A DNA stretch of 48,600 nt from assembly GCA_003518105.1 (NCBI GenBank), contig DOZH01000012.1:1-48600 (forward strand), written 5' to 3'. Shown piece after piece: positions 40,056 through 47,055 of the stretch. Numbering within the stretch: position 1 is the first letter of the stretch; each line of letters opens with the position of its first letter. The notes under the pieces are model-generated. The model saw nothing but the letters and a program-made list of their open reading frames with translations. It searched no databases and had not been told where the DNA came from. Both the position numbers and the translations under genes were made by a program. The stretch is from Candidatus Uhrbacteria bacterium (GTDB taxonomy: Bacteria > Patescibacteriota > Patescibacteriia > UBA9934).

Positions 40056-40766
40056 TTACGAGTTCAGAAAGGCGTCGGACAGAGTTTGCTTGCTGCCAGC
40101 GTCGTCCAAGCCACGAGATTGTAAGTAGAAGAGGGCTTGATGGTCGATATGACCGACGGTGGCTCCATGTTTGCACGAGACGTCGTCCGTGGCAACCCGG
40201 AGGACTGGTAGCAGATCGGCCTCGGCCTTGGCCCCTAGCAATAAGGCGTCGAGGCGTTCGCTGGCGACTGAACCGGCTGCGTGAGCGTCGATGATAATAG
40301 TGCCACGGGCGATGGCTTTGGCGCCGTCGGTAAGCACGAGTTTGGTGATGAGTTTGGAGGTTGATTTAGCGAGATGGGTGATTTGGGTAAAGAGATCGAG
40401 GTGACCGGAGACTTTTAAGGCAAGACGTTCGGAGTAGGTGGCATGAAGAGCAAGGTCAACGTGGTGAATAACCCTGGTGTATTCACCGACGCTGCCAGTT
40501 AGAACCATATCGAGGCTCTGTTCGGCAAGAATCGATGAGGTGACGGTGAAAAAAGTGTTCGGCAATAGAGAAAGCGTGAGGTGGCCGTGACCGGTAAGCA
40601 ATAACTCGCCTTCGCCAGATAAAGTGAGAGTTCCCTCCCCTGCTAACGTCAATGAATTATCGACGAGGCTGCCGGCGCCGGTGAAGTCGAGGTGAGGGGC
40701 AGCAAAAACTACGCCCGAGTAGTTGGCGTTGACGTTGAGGCCGTAGTTTTTAATCAGCTTTCTCAT
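40056..40766 (-). CDS. sufD: SufD-like component of the SufBCD scaffold
   Basis: SufD pairs with SufB and SufC. The 236-residue product is short for the family (usually above 400) and lacks the N-terminal helical part. It keeps the beta-helix core and the C-terminal CKHGATVGHIDHQALFYLQSRGL with the conserved Cys and His. The peptide-like early region (GEGTLTLSGEGELLLTGHG) is repetitive in Gly/Leu. The start at MRKLIKN was chosen since the upstream extension comes from a GC-rich non-coding stretch. Confidence 0.85.
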   Translation of the reverse strand: MRKLIKNYGLNVNANYSGVVFAAPHLDFTGAGSLVDNSLTLAGEGTLTLSGEGELLLTGHGHLTLSLLPNTFFTVTSSILAEQSLDMVLTGSVGEYTRVIHHVDLALHATYSERLALKVSGHLDLFTQITHLAKSTSKLITKLVLTDGAKAIARGTIIIDAHAAGSVASERLDALLLGAKAEADLLPVLRVATDDVSCKHGATVGHIDHQALFYLQSRGLDDAGSKQTLSDAFLNS

Positions 40767-40983
40767 AATTAGTTCTATTTTACGGCCAAAGCTCGGGGTG
40801 CGAAAGTTCGTCGGGTCCTGCCGCTGCGGACCCCGCTGGGTGCTCACTGGCGTTGCGCGCCCAAGCAGGGGCCTCCCTCCGCGTCACCCGACTAGAGGAG
40901 TTAGCCAGCCCCTCGCTACTTGGCCTTTTCAGGCTCGTTAATAATTTACTCTACCGACTACCAACTACAATCTACCAACTCCC
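40767..40983. other. GC-rich gap inside the suf operon
   Basis: 217 bp between sufB and sufD hold no supported gene. The stretch contains GC-rich inverted segments (GGTCC...GGACC; CCCGCTGGGTG...CGCCCAAGC) and, near 40950-40980, tandem-like pieces of CTACCRACTACC. Neighbouring suf genes are 1-2 bp apart, so this gap is exceptional and may carry an internal promoter, an attenuator or an insertion remnant. Confidence 0.45.
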
Positions 40984-42369
40984 CTACCCCACGCTCCCCA
41001 TCATTTCGAGGTCGATAAGACGGTTCAACTCGATGGCGTACTCGAGAGGTAATTCACGGACGATGGGTTCGAGGAAGCCGTTGACGATGAGGCGGCGGGC
41101 GGCGTCGGCGTCGAGACCACGTGAGGCGAGGTAGAAGAGTTCGGCGTCACCGATGCGGCCGGTTGAGGCTTCGTGGGCGACGGTGGAGGTTGGCGATTCG
41201 ATTTTCATGGTGGGGAGAGTGTCGGTCGAGGACAATGCATCGAGCAGCAAGGCGTCGCAGACCACACTCGAGGTGGAGTGCTTGGCGCCGGGGGTGAGGC
41301 GGACGTTGCCACGGTAGATGCTTTTGCCGCCGTCTTTGCTGACGGATTTGGAGCGGATGGTGGATGAGGTATTAGGCGCAACGTGAATCATTTTGGCGCC
41401 CGTGTCCTGCACTTGCCCGGCCCCAGCGAAGGCCACGCCCAGGAAGTCGCTCCTCGCTCCCTCGCCGCGGAGAATGCTAGCTGGATAAAGCATAGTTAGC
41501 CCGCTACCGAAGTTGCCGCTAACCCATTCCATGACGCCGCCAGCGTCGACGAGAGCTCGCTTGGTGTTGAGGTTGAAAGTGTTTTTGCTCCAGTTCTCGA
41601 TGGACGAGTAGCGCATGCGGGCCTTGGCGGCCACGAAGATTTCCACACAACCAGCGTGCAGGGATTGCACGGTAAAGCGCGGGGCGGAGCAGCCTTCGAT
41701 GTAGTGGAGTTCGGCGCCCTCGTCGACCACGATGAGGGTGTGCTCGAACTGGCCACCGTGTTTGGCGTTCATGCGGAAGTAGGCTTGCAAGGGAATGGTG
41801 ACCTTGACGCCCGGCGGCACGTAGATGAAGGTACCACCACTCCAGACGGCGGCGTGGAGCATGGCGAATTTGTGGTCGTGAATGGGTACGCAACTGGTCA
41901 TGAAGTATTTGGCGACGAGGTCTGGATAGAGGCGTACAGCGGCGTCCATGTTTTCGAAGATGACACCTTTGGCTGACCACTCGGCTTTGAGGTTGTGGTA
42001 AATGACGTCGCTGTCGTACTGAGCGCCGACGCCGGCTAGAAGTTCCTGCTCAGCTTTGGGGATGCCGAGCTTGTCGAAGGTGGAACGAATTTCCGGCGGG
42101 ACGTCGTCCCAACTCTTCTGCTCCGTGGTGTCGGGGCGGACGAAGTAGACGAGGGCGTCGAAGTCGATAATCGATAAGTCTGGGCCCCAGGTGGGCAACG
42201 GCGTCTTCAGGAAGAGGTCGAGGGCGGCGAGGCGTTTGTCGAGTAACCAGCTTGGCTCCTCTTTTTGGCGCGAAATCTCCACCACGACGTCGCGGCTCAG
42301 CCCGGGCTTGGCCTGGTATTTGGGCGTCCCCTGCTGCGCTGTGTCGAGGATTTCGCGGAGGGGTTGCAT
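40984..42369 (-). CDS. sufB: Fe-S cluster assembly scaffold SufB
   Basis: SufB holds the nascent iron-sulfur cluster in the SufBC2D complex. The 461-residue product has the full family length and motifs: GVGAQYDSDVIYHNL near 113, FIYVPPGVKVTIPLQAYFRMN near 181, HYIEGCSAPRF near 225, LTPGAKHSTSSVVCDALLL near 361 and AELFYLASRGLDADAARRLIV near 411. A TAGGAT box lies 9 nt before the ATG (leaderless pattern). First gene of the suf operon; transcription likely runs on to sufC across the 217-bp gap. Confidence 0.96.
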   Translation of the reverse strand: MQPLREILDTAQQGTPKYQAKPGLSRDVVVEISRQKEEPSWLLDKRLAALDLFLKTPLPTWGPDLSIIDFDALVYFVRPDTTEQKSWDDVPPEIRSTFDKLGIPKAEQELLAGVGAQYDSDVIYHNLKAEWSAKGVIFENMDAAVRLYPDLVAKYFMTSCVPIHDHKFAMLHAAVWSGGTFIYVPPGVKVTIPLQAYFRMNAKHGGQFEHTLIVVDEGAELHYIEGCSAPRFTVQSLHAGCVEIFVAAKARMRYSSIENWSKNTFNLNTKRALVDAGGVMEWVSGNFGSGLTMLYPASILRGEGARSDFLGVAFAGAGQVQDTGAKMIHVAPNTSSTIRSKSVSKDGGKSIYRGNVRLTPGAKHSTSSVVCDALLLDALSSTDTLPTMKIESPTSTVAHEASTGRIGDAELFYLASRGLDADAARRLIVNGFLEPIVRELPLEYAIELNRLIDLEMMGSVG

Positions 42370-42399
42370 AATGCCGTAATCCTAGCACATCAAGAACGG

Positions 42400-42428
42400 T
42401 TGACCAAATAGCTAAACTAGGCTTAAAT
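42400..42428 (+). promoter_or_regulatory. Promoter of the 42471 gene
   Basis: TTGACC (42400-42405), 17-bp spacer, TTAAAT (42423-42428). It is divergent from sufB. Confidence 0.65.
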
Positions 42429-42470
42429 TAGCTGACCTTGGCGACCTTTTTCCCGCCGGGTGGAGCTTCA

Positions 42471-43205
42471 ATGTCAACTCGTACTTCTCTGTCCGTTCTT
42501 TTGCAGCAACGTGGCGTCAACCTCAACGCGGAGGATTTTCCGATCATCGGCCTCAGCAATCGCCTGAATATCGCGGCGTGGGTGTTCTGGCAACTGCAAC
42601 ATGGCACAGATTTGTCTCGGCTCTACTGCCTGGAGCTCGAGCTCGACGAGAAAGATCCAGTTCTCAAACAGTGTCCGACGCTAGGTGAGGAGATCAGACT
42701 GGCCATGAAGGGCAGTGATGATCACCGCATTCGTGAACATCTGGTGGACATCGCCAGGCGCGTCAACGACCGACCGGCGCTCCCCTACTTCCGTCACATC
42801 ATGTTGGACGGCAAGGATGATGGTCGCGACTACATCTGCTGGGTCAGAAACACTGGAGCTGATCGCGATCAGGCAGGCAATCGAGCACGCAACCAGGAAC
42901 TGCCGTTGGTCTGTCTCCGCCTGCCTCGTGATCGGACCAAGGCGACCCGTTTGGAGGGTAGCCTGAACGGCAAAATGACCGGGCTCGACACCAGAAGTGG
43001 CGGTGAGATGAACTACGTCTTCACCTGGGAGGACATCAGCTGGTTCCGAATTGGAGGAGATGTGCACTCTGGAAGAACAGAACAGCAAAAGTTGCTCGAG
43101 ATTTGGCGCCGCATGATCCCGGCTGAATATTCCGTGCCGCTGCACTGGTTCCGTAAAATGGTGTTTGACACCCAGATCGTCCCCTACTGCCCGCCGCTGG
43201 AGTGA
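42471..43205 (+). CDS. Hypothetical protein, atypical codon usage
   Basis: No family was recognised. The 244-residue product is soluble and mixed alpha/beta, with many Arg, Trp and Asp residues. Segments that stand out are ALPYFRHIMLDGKDDGRDYICWVRNTGAD split by a Gly-rich turn (about 102-130), LPLVCLRLPRDRTKA and YVFTWEDISWFRIGGDVH. GTGGAG lies 7 nt before the ATG. Its C-ending codons, promoter and hairpin terminator make it one of the stand-alone atypical genes. Confidence 0.65.
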   Translation: MSTRTSLSVLLQQRGVNLNAEDFPIIGLSNRLNIAAWVFWQLQHGTDLSRLYCLELELDEKDPVLKQCPTLGEEIRLAMKGSDDHRIREHLVDIARRVNDRPALPYFRHIMLDGKDDGRDYICWVRNTGADRDQAGNRARNQELPLVCLRLPRDRTKATRLEGSLNGKMTGLDTRSGGEMNYVFTWEDISWFRIGGDVHSGRTEQQKLLEIWRRMIPAEYSVPLHWFRKMVFDTQIVPYCPPLE

Positions 43206-43225
43206 CACCGGCTAGGCGTGAACTA

Positions 43226-43256
43226 GATCGTCCAGTACCGCGTGGTGCTGGACGAT
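43226..43256 (+). terminator. Terminator of the 42471 gene
   Basis: GATCGTCCAGTACC-GCGT-GGTGCTGGACGAT followed by TTCTATTTAT. The arms resemble those of the terminator at 43768. Confidence 0.85.
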
Positions 43257-43286
43257 TTCTATTTATGTGCAATGTTTGTAGGGCAA

Positions 43287-43307
43287 GGACGACGCTGAAC
43301 GTCGTCC
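43287..43307. repeat. Perfect hairpin upstream of the 43392 gene
   Basis: GGACGACG-CTGAA-CGTCGTCC. A run of about nine G follows at 43348-43356, then TACACT before the gene. Confidence 0.6.
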
Positions 43308-43391
43308 CGGTTGTTTGAGGTTATCCACTCGATAACTAGACGTAATTGGGGGGGGTGATACACTGGGGGAAATTATTAGTGATTTTGTTTT

Positions 43392-43751
43392 ATGGAAAGA
43401 GAAGGACAGTCAGAGGTGCAGCAGTCGATCGGTGAAGGGTTGAAGAAATTTCATGATGTGATGGATGCACATGGTTATGCTGTACTTGATACTAACAATC
43501 TTGAGGTAACTGCCGATGGCGTTAAAAAATTAGCCGAACATGGTATTACGGCAAACGAAGGTGATAGATGGAGTTCATTCACTTACAACGATAATGTCTC
43601 TACTGATCATATTGGTCCAACTTTGAGAATGGCTATCAACCGAACTACTGGAGAAACTGTCGAACTTGGTGAGGACTCGGGTACCTCTGATTTGGGGGCC
43701 TTCGGTTTTCAGGGAGAGACGACTGTTTCTAAGGAATGGGAGCAGGAATAA
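43392..43751 (+). CDS. Hypothetical acidic soluble protein
   Basis: No family was recognised. The 119-residue product is acidic and hydrophilic, with an N-terminal helix (EVQQSIGEGLKKFHDVMDAHG) and then a mixed region (EVTADGVKKLAEHGITANEGDRW). It shows no membrane segment or signal. Style of composition resembles the hypothetical protein at 31410. A TACACT box lies about 27 nt upstream and a strong hairpin terminator follows. Confidence 0.5.
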   Translation: MEREGQSEVQQSIGEGLKKFHDVMDAHGYAVLDTNNLEVTADGVKKLAEHGITANEGDRWSSFTYNDNVSTDHIGPTLRMAINRTTGETVELGEDSGTSDLGAFGFQGETTVSKEWEQE

Positions 43752-43767
43752 ATTTATTGGAAATGAA

Positions 43768-43808
43768 AAGCCGTCTAGTACCGAGAGGTGCTGAACGGTT
43801 TTTTTTAT
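43768..43808 (+). terminator. Terminator of the 43392 gene
   Basis: AGCCGTCTAGTACC-GAGA-GGTGCTGAACGGTT followed by TTTTTTATTT. Confidence 0.9.
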
Positions 43809-43827
43809 TTCGGCAATCCTAAGCCTT

Positions 43828-43855
43828 GGTCGACACTTAGTGTTGATTATGAAGA
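43828..43855. repeat. Interspersed palindrome R3, copy 4
   Basis: GGTCGACACTTAGTGTTGAT followed by TATGAAG. The right flank matches copy 3 at 13803. On the minus strand it overlaps the stop region of rnhB. Confidence 0.6.
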
Positions 43856-44422
43856 GCAGAATGTAACTCGGTGGTGCGGCGTGAGGCCGTGGGCGTGGAT
43901 AGCGGCGAAGTGGGCGGCGGTGCCGTAGCCTTTGTGGGAGGAGAAACCGTATGCGGGATATTCGAGGGAAAGAGATGTGAGGAGGTTGTCGCGATAGACT
44001 TTGGCGAGAATGCTGGCGGCAGCTATCGATAATATTTTGGCGTCGCCGTGGATGACTGGTTGTTGGGTGGCTGAGGTGAGGGTGGGATGGTCGATAAGGT
44101 TAGGGATGGTGAATTTGCCGTCGACGAGGAGGTGACAGCTAGCTTCGGCCGGAAGCGATAAGGCGGTGACGGCGCGGCGCATGGCCAAGAGCGAGGCGTG
44201 GTGGATGTTGAGTTGGTCGACTTCCTGGGCGGAGGCTGAGGCGATGGCGAAAGTGATGGCGCAACTGCGAAGATAGGCGTCGGCCTGAAGGCGTTGACTG
44301 GCGCTGAGGGTTTTGCTATCGCGGATGATTTGGCGGGCGTCATCCTTGGGCATCGTTGACGGCAAAATGACAGCGGCGGCGACTACGGGGCCGGCCAGGC
44401 AACCCCGACCGACCTCGTCCAC
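43847..44422 (-). CDS. rnhB: Ribonuclease HII, N-terminus without an ordinary start codon
   Basis: RNase HII nicks RNA in RNA-DNA hybrids and removes single ribonucleotides from DNA. The core is clear: DEVGRGCLAGPVVAAAV with the DEXGRG active site, DSKTLSASQR near 35, DAKILSIAAASILAKVYRD and YGFSSHKGYGTAAH. The first ordinary start is the GTG in GVDEVGRG, which would cut off about 25 residues. Upstream, in the same frame, lies FEHILTLRTENSLRRQG followed by FASIIG, just as expected for this family, but with no ATG, GTG or TTG before a stop at 44501-44503. Translation may use a rare start or a -1 frameshift from the overlapping upstream gene. Confidence 0.88.
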   Translation of the reverse strand: MDEVGRGCLAGPVVAAAVILPSTMPKDDARQIIRDSKTLSASQRLQADAYLRSCAITFAIASASAQEVDQLNIHHASLLAMRRAVTALSLPAEASCHLLVDGKFTIPNLIDHPTLTSATQQPVIHGDAKILSIAAASILAKVYRDNLLTSLSLEYPAYGFSSHKGYGTAAHFAAIHAHGLTPHHRVTFCSS

Positions 44423-44475
44423 GCCGATAATGGAGGCAAAACCCTGGCGGCGGAGGGAGTTTTCGGTGCGGAGGG

Positions 44476-44808
44476 TTAGGATATGTTCAAACCTAGTTTT
44501 TTAGCTTGATCTACGTTTGTTGAGCCGTGCATTTTTGAGTAGTAAACTAAGCCATTATCGTCGATGAAAAAACGATGAACACCACCTTTCCCGTAGAATG
44601 AACGCTCTGGGTCGCCATTCAAAACGGCATTGTAGGCTCGACCTAGTGAATGCTCATTGCTGGAAAATTCTTCTTCAGCGAGCCAGCTGTCACCCTCCAA
44701 TTCGCGTAAAGCAGCGATAGTGGTGGCGTAGTCACTAAAAATGTTGAGAGTTGGAGGCTTTTCTAATTCCTTATGTTTTTCACCCTCTGGCCCAGATTCG
44801 ATTGACAT
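44476..44808 (-). CDS. Hypothetical protein upstream of rnhB
   Basis: No family was recognised. The 110-residue product is acidic, with an N-terminal charged stretch (ESGPEGEKHKELEKPP) and a C-terminal mixed region (GGVHRFFIDDNGLVYYSKMHGS). The stop codon lies inside the region that encodes the missing N-terminus of RNase HII in another frame, and a run of six A precedes it. That geometry would allow a -1 slip into rnhB. The start follows a weak A/T-rich box. Confidence 0.5.
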   Translation of the reverse strand: MSIESGPEGEKHKELEKPPTLNIFSDYATTIAALRELEGDSWLAEEEFSSNEHSLGRAYNAVLNGDPERSFYGKGGVHRFFIDDNGLVYYSKMHGSTNVDQAKKLGLNIS

Positions 44809-44938
44809 ACTCTAACTGATTACGAATATGAATGAATATTACCATATAGCCGGCTTCGAGGAGAACACAAAACGCGCCCTAGCCGACGCGTTCTGTGACC
44901 GAAGTGATCAGAGAGGCGGGGCTGGGGCGAGTACGGGG

Positions 44939-45118
44939 CTAGAGGGTTGCCATGTAGAAGAAAAAGAACGTCAACACTGAGAAGACGGGAAATAGAATTC
45001 CACGCTGGCGGGAGTTTAACCCGCGACCGCGAATAGCTACAGCGACAGTCATTCCGCAGAAAAGTCCCAGAACGAGGCTGACAGACCTGAGGATGGCGGA
45101 GAAAACGGCGTGCGACAT
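44939..45118 (-). CDS. Small two-helix membrane protein, atypical style (59 aa)
   Basis: I translated this by hand: MSHAVFSAILRSVSLVLGLF starts the first hydrophobic helix (to about residue 28), RGRGLNSRQRG forms a basic loop and GILFPVFSVLTFFFFYMATL the second helix. AAGGAGGT lies 4 nt before the ATG, the strongest Shine-Dalgarno in the window. Codons are C-ending. A weak hairpin (ACGCG...CGCGT then TTTTGTG) about 50 nt past the stop may terminate it. No function can be assigned. Confidence 0.65.
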   Translation of the reverse strand: MSHAVFSAILRSVSLVLGLFCGMTVAVAIRGRGLNSRQRGILFPVFSVLTFFFFYMATL

Positions 45119-45186
45119 ACGACCTCCTTTGGTGGTTTCGGGGTGACGATAGCACGAAAAATATAGATGGGCTACACTCCCTGCAT

Positions 45187-45819
45187 ATGAAAAACTTGGC
45201 GAAGTTACTGGCGGTGCTGCAGATTACACGGGAACAGCCACAGTATGGGTACTTTTTAAGTGGGGTGAGGGCGCATGAGACGAGTAACTTGGCGGAGCAT
45301 CATTACCTGGTCAGTATGATTGCTTGGTTGTTATGTGAGAATATCAATGAAGACGAGCAGTTAGTGGATACGGATGCTGTGCTGAAGATGTGCATGCTGC
45401 ACGACTTGGGCGAGTTGTTTGGCGGAGATTTGTCCGCTCCCCTGTCGCGTAAAAAGCCTGAGATGAAGGTGCATGCCAGAGCGCTCGAGGCAATGAACTT
45501 TGGTTTTTTGACGGCTTTTTTGACACCGAAAGTGCAAGCGAAGATTACGGCGATTTATGAGAGGGCGGAAAATAAGGAGACGGATGAGGGGGTGATTGTG
45601 AAGTTTGCGGATATGATTGAATGCCAGTTCTTCCTAGATCATATTGGCAGCAAAAGTGGGCACCGGCCAGATTTTTACGCCAATCACGTAAAGGCTTTAG
45701 TCGAAAAAATCGAGAACCCTAAGGTGAAGGCCAAGATGTTATTGTTCGCGGAGGGATTTGAGAAAGATGTGTGGGGACAAGGGGCCAGGGCGGGGGACTT
45801 CATCATTGGAATCGCTTAA
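45187..45819 (+). CDS. HD-domain hydrolase (YfbR-like 5'-deoxynucleotidase family)
   Basis: HD hydrolases use metal bound by His and Asp to cleave phosphoesters; close relatives hydrolyse 5'-deoxynucleotides. The 210-residue product has the metal residues in AEHHYLVSMIAWLL (about 36-49), MLHDLGELFGGD (about 74-85) and FADMIECQFFL (about 141-151). DQVRAH-like RAHETSNLAEHH also fits. The TACACT box lies 9 nt before the ATG. Divergent from the small membrane protein gene. Confidence 0.85.
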   Translation: MKNLAKLLAVLQITREQPQYGYFLSGVRAHETSNLAEHHYLVSMIAWLLCENINEDEQLVDTDAVLKMCMLHDLGELFGGDLSAPLSRKKPEMKVHARALEAMNFGFLTAFLTPKVQAKITAIYERAENKETDEGVIVKFADMIECQFFLDHIGSKSGHRPDFYANHVKALVEKIENPKVKAKMLLFAEGFEKDVWGQGARAGDFIIGIA

Positions 45820-45988
45820 TTTGGTCTATTTTGGGCTTGTCGCTACGCCGACTTCCTCCCGGCTAGGGCAACGGGACACGTCAACTCACGGCTCCAGTGA
45901 GTCTCGAAAGCTCGGCTTGCTCCGCACCCAAACTAGTCTCAAATTAACCAATTCCAAAGTAATACACTCTGTGATATTGTTGGCTTAT

Positions 45989-46210
45989 ATGAACACTCAA
46001 GTAAAAGACTTGCCGCGAGCGTCGACCATGCCTAATCTTATTGATTTATGGCGTGATTTAGTGCAGACAGTTAAAAACTGGCGGCAAGATAGAGCGTTTG
46101 CGGCGCTCGATTTTCATGAGATGAGGGAGGATGAGATTACAGATGAGATTCGCGAGGCTATTGAGGAGGCGAGAAAAGCGCCGCGAGAGGACCTTATTAA
46201 TATCCAGTAG
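45989..46210 (+). CDS. Probable antitoxin of a RelE-type pair
   Basis: The 73-residue product has a Trp/Arg-containing N-terminal region (NLIDLWRDLVQTVKNWRQD) and a strongly acidic C-terminal helix (EDEITDEIREAIEEARKA) which would bind the basic toxin. No DNA-binding motif was clear. It is 1 bp upstream of a RelE-like toxin gene, in the normal order. A GATATT box lies 10 nt before the ATG. Confidence 0.65.
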   Translation: MNTQVKDLPRASTMPNLIDLWRDLVQTVKNWRQDRAFAALDFHEMREDEITDEIREAIEEARKAPREDLINIQ

Positions 46211-46211
46211 T

Positions 46212-46460
46212 GTGCCGAGAATTACCGCCGTTATTGAAAAGAAGCATATACTCCCCTATTTGGAAGCCCGAGGATTGAAGGATCAGTACATTAAGGCCAA
46301 AAACTATCTGTTGGCCGGCGATACGAAAAGTGTCTTCTTTAAGGAGCTGGAGCCACAGCACTCAAATACCTGGTATTTCAGAATCAATAAGCAATTTAGG
46401 GCTATTTGTTTCTTTGATGGCAACGATTTAATTGTGGCCAAAATTGATAATCATCAATAA
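46212..46460 (+). CDS. RelE/HigB-type toxin
   Basis: The 82-residue product, starting at GTG, has the RelE pattern: PYLEARGLKDQYIKAKNYL, FFKELEPQHSNTWYFRINKQFRAICFFDG, then IVAKIDNHQ. The Tyr, Arg and Phe residues in WYFRINKQFRAI match the HigB/RelE beta-sheet core. The start GTG lies 1 nt after the antitoxin stop. The longer frame upstream overlaps the antitoxin and was not used. Confidence 0.75.
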   Translation: MPRITAVIEKKHILPYLEARGLKDQYIKAKNYLLAGDTKSVFFKELEPQHSNTWYFRINKQFRAICFFDGNDLIVAKIDNHQ

Positions 46461-46480
46461 TGGTGGGAACTGGGTGATTA

Positions 46481-46509
46481 TTGACTAAAAACGCCTGACG
46501 GTCTATTAT
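46481..46509 (+). promoter_or_regulatory. Promoter of the tRNA Ile-Phe-Pro array
   Basis: TTGACT, 17-bp spacer, TATTAT. The first tRNA starts 23 nt after the -10 box. Confidence 0.88.
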
Positions 46510-46531
46510 TACCCCGCTTAGAGATACAAAT

Positions 46532-46608
46532 GGGTGTGTAGCTCAGTTGGTTAGAGCGTTTCTCTGATAAGGAAGAGGTCGATGGTTCGAATCCATCCAC
46601 ACCCACCA
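46532..46608 (+). tRNA. tRNA-Ile (anticodon GAT)
   Basis: A 77-nt cloverleaf with acceptor GGGTGTG/CACACCC, anticodon loop CTGATAA and encoded CCA. First of three tandem tRNAs. Confidence 0.96.
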
Positions 46609-46615
46609 GAAAAGA

Positions 46616-46690
46616 GCCTGGGTAGCTCAGTGGTAGAGCAAGGGTCTGAAGAACCCTGTGTCGTCAGTTCGATCCTGACCCCAGGCACCA
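46616..46690 (+). tRNA. tRNA-Phe (anticodon GAA)
   Basis: A 75-nt cloverleaf with acceptor GCCTGGG/CCCAGGC, anticodon loop CTGAAGA and encoded CCA. Confidence 0.96.
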
Positions 46691-46714
46691 GAGGGTTAAC
46701 AAAGCAAAAAATTT

Positions 46715-46790
46715 CGGGCTATAGCGCAGTTGGTAGCGCGCCTGGTTTGGGACCAGGAGGCCGAGGGTTCAAATCCCTCTGGCCCGACCA
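46715..46790 (+). tRNA. tRNA-Pro (anticodon TGG)
   Basis: A 76-nt cloverleaf with acceptor CGGGCTA/TGGCCCG, anticodon loop TTTGGGA and encoded CCA. Followed directly by the terminator. Confidence 0.96.
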
Positions 46791-46796
46791 AAAAAA

Positions 46797-46821
46797 CTTC
46801 AGCTTCGGCTGAGGTTTTTTT
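46797..46821 (+). terminator. Terminator of the tRNA array
   Basis: CTTCAGC-TTCG-GCTGAGG followed by seven T. Confidence 0.92.
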
Positions 46822-46823
46822 GT

Positions 46824-46848
46824 TGTCGACGAGGTGAGAGGCGAGGCC
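46824..46848. repeat. 25-bp exact repeat, copy 2 (downstream of tRNA-Pro)
   Basis: Identical to 26032-26056 and starting 3 nt after the terminator T-tract. No gene was seen in 46850-47055 beyond the hairpin at 46936. Confidence 0.85.
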
Positions 46849-46935
46849 AAATCCCTCAGATCCTGTTCAACACGCAAAGTGCGAGACTCGGCGCTCGCAA
46901 CCGCCGCATCTCCTGCTCCTAGCTCAAGGCCTCAG

Positions 46936-46999
46936 CCCAGAAATGCTTAAAGGATGACTTGCTTAACGGAACAAATGCGCAAGTCAAGCATTTCTCGGG
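46936..46999. repeat. Two-part hairpin in the gap between tRNA-Pro and tag
   Basis: The outer arms AGAAATGCTT / AAGCATTTCT (10 bp, perfect) and inner arms GACTTGC / GCAAGTC (7 bp, perfect) are separated by a one-sided bulge AAAGGAT. Flanks CCC and CGGG extend the pairing. The asymmetrical bulge suggests an RNA structure or a protein-binding site rather than a simple terminator. Confidence 0.6.
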
Positions 47000-47055
47000 T
47001 CGGCCATCGCGTCGTCACAGGAGACACGGTAGTCGCTCGCTTGTTACAAATGTGA

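Noticed and set aside
43226..43808. Similar arms of the terminators at 43226 and 43768 as a dispersed repeat
   Set aside because: The likeness is limited to about 12 bp of stem (AGTACC / GGTGCTG) and can arise by convergence of terminators.
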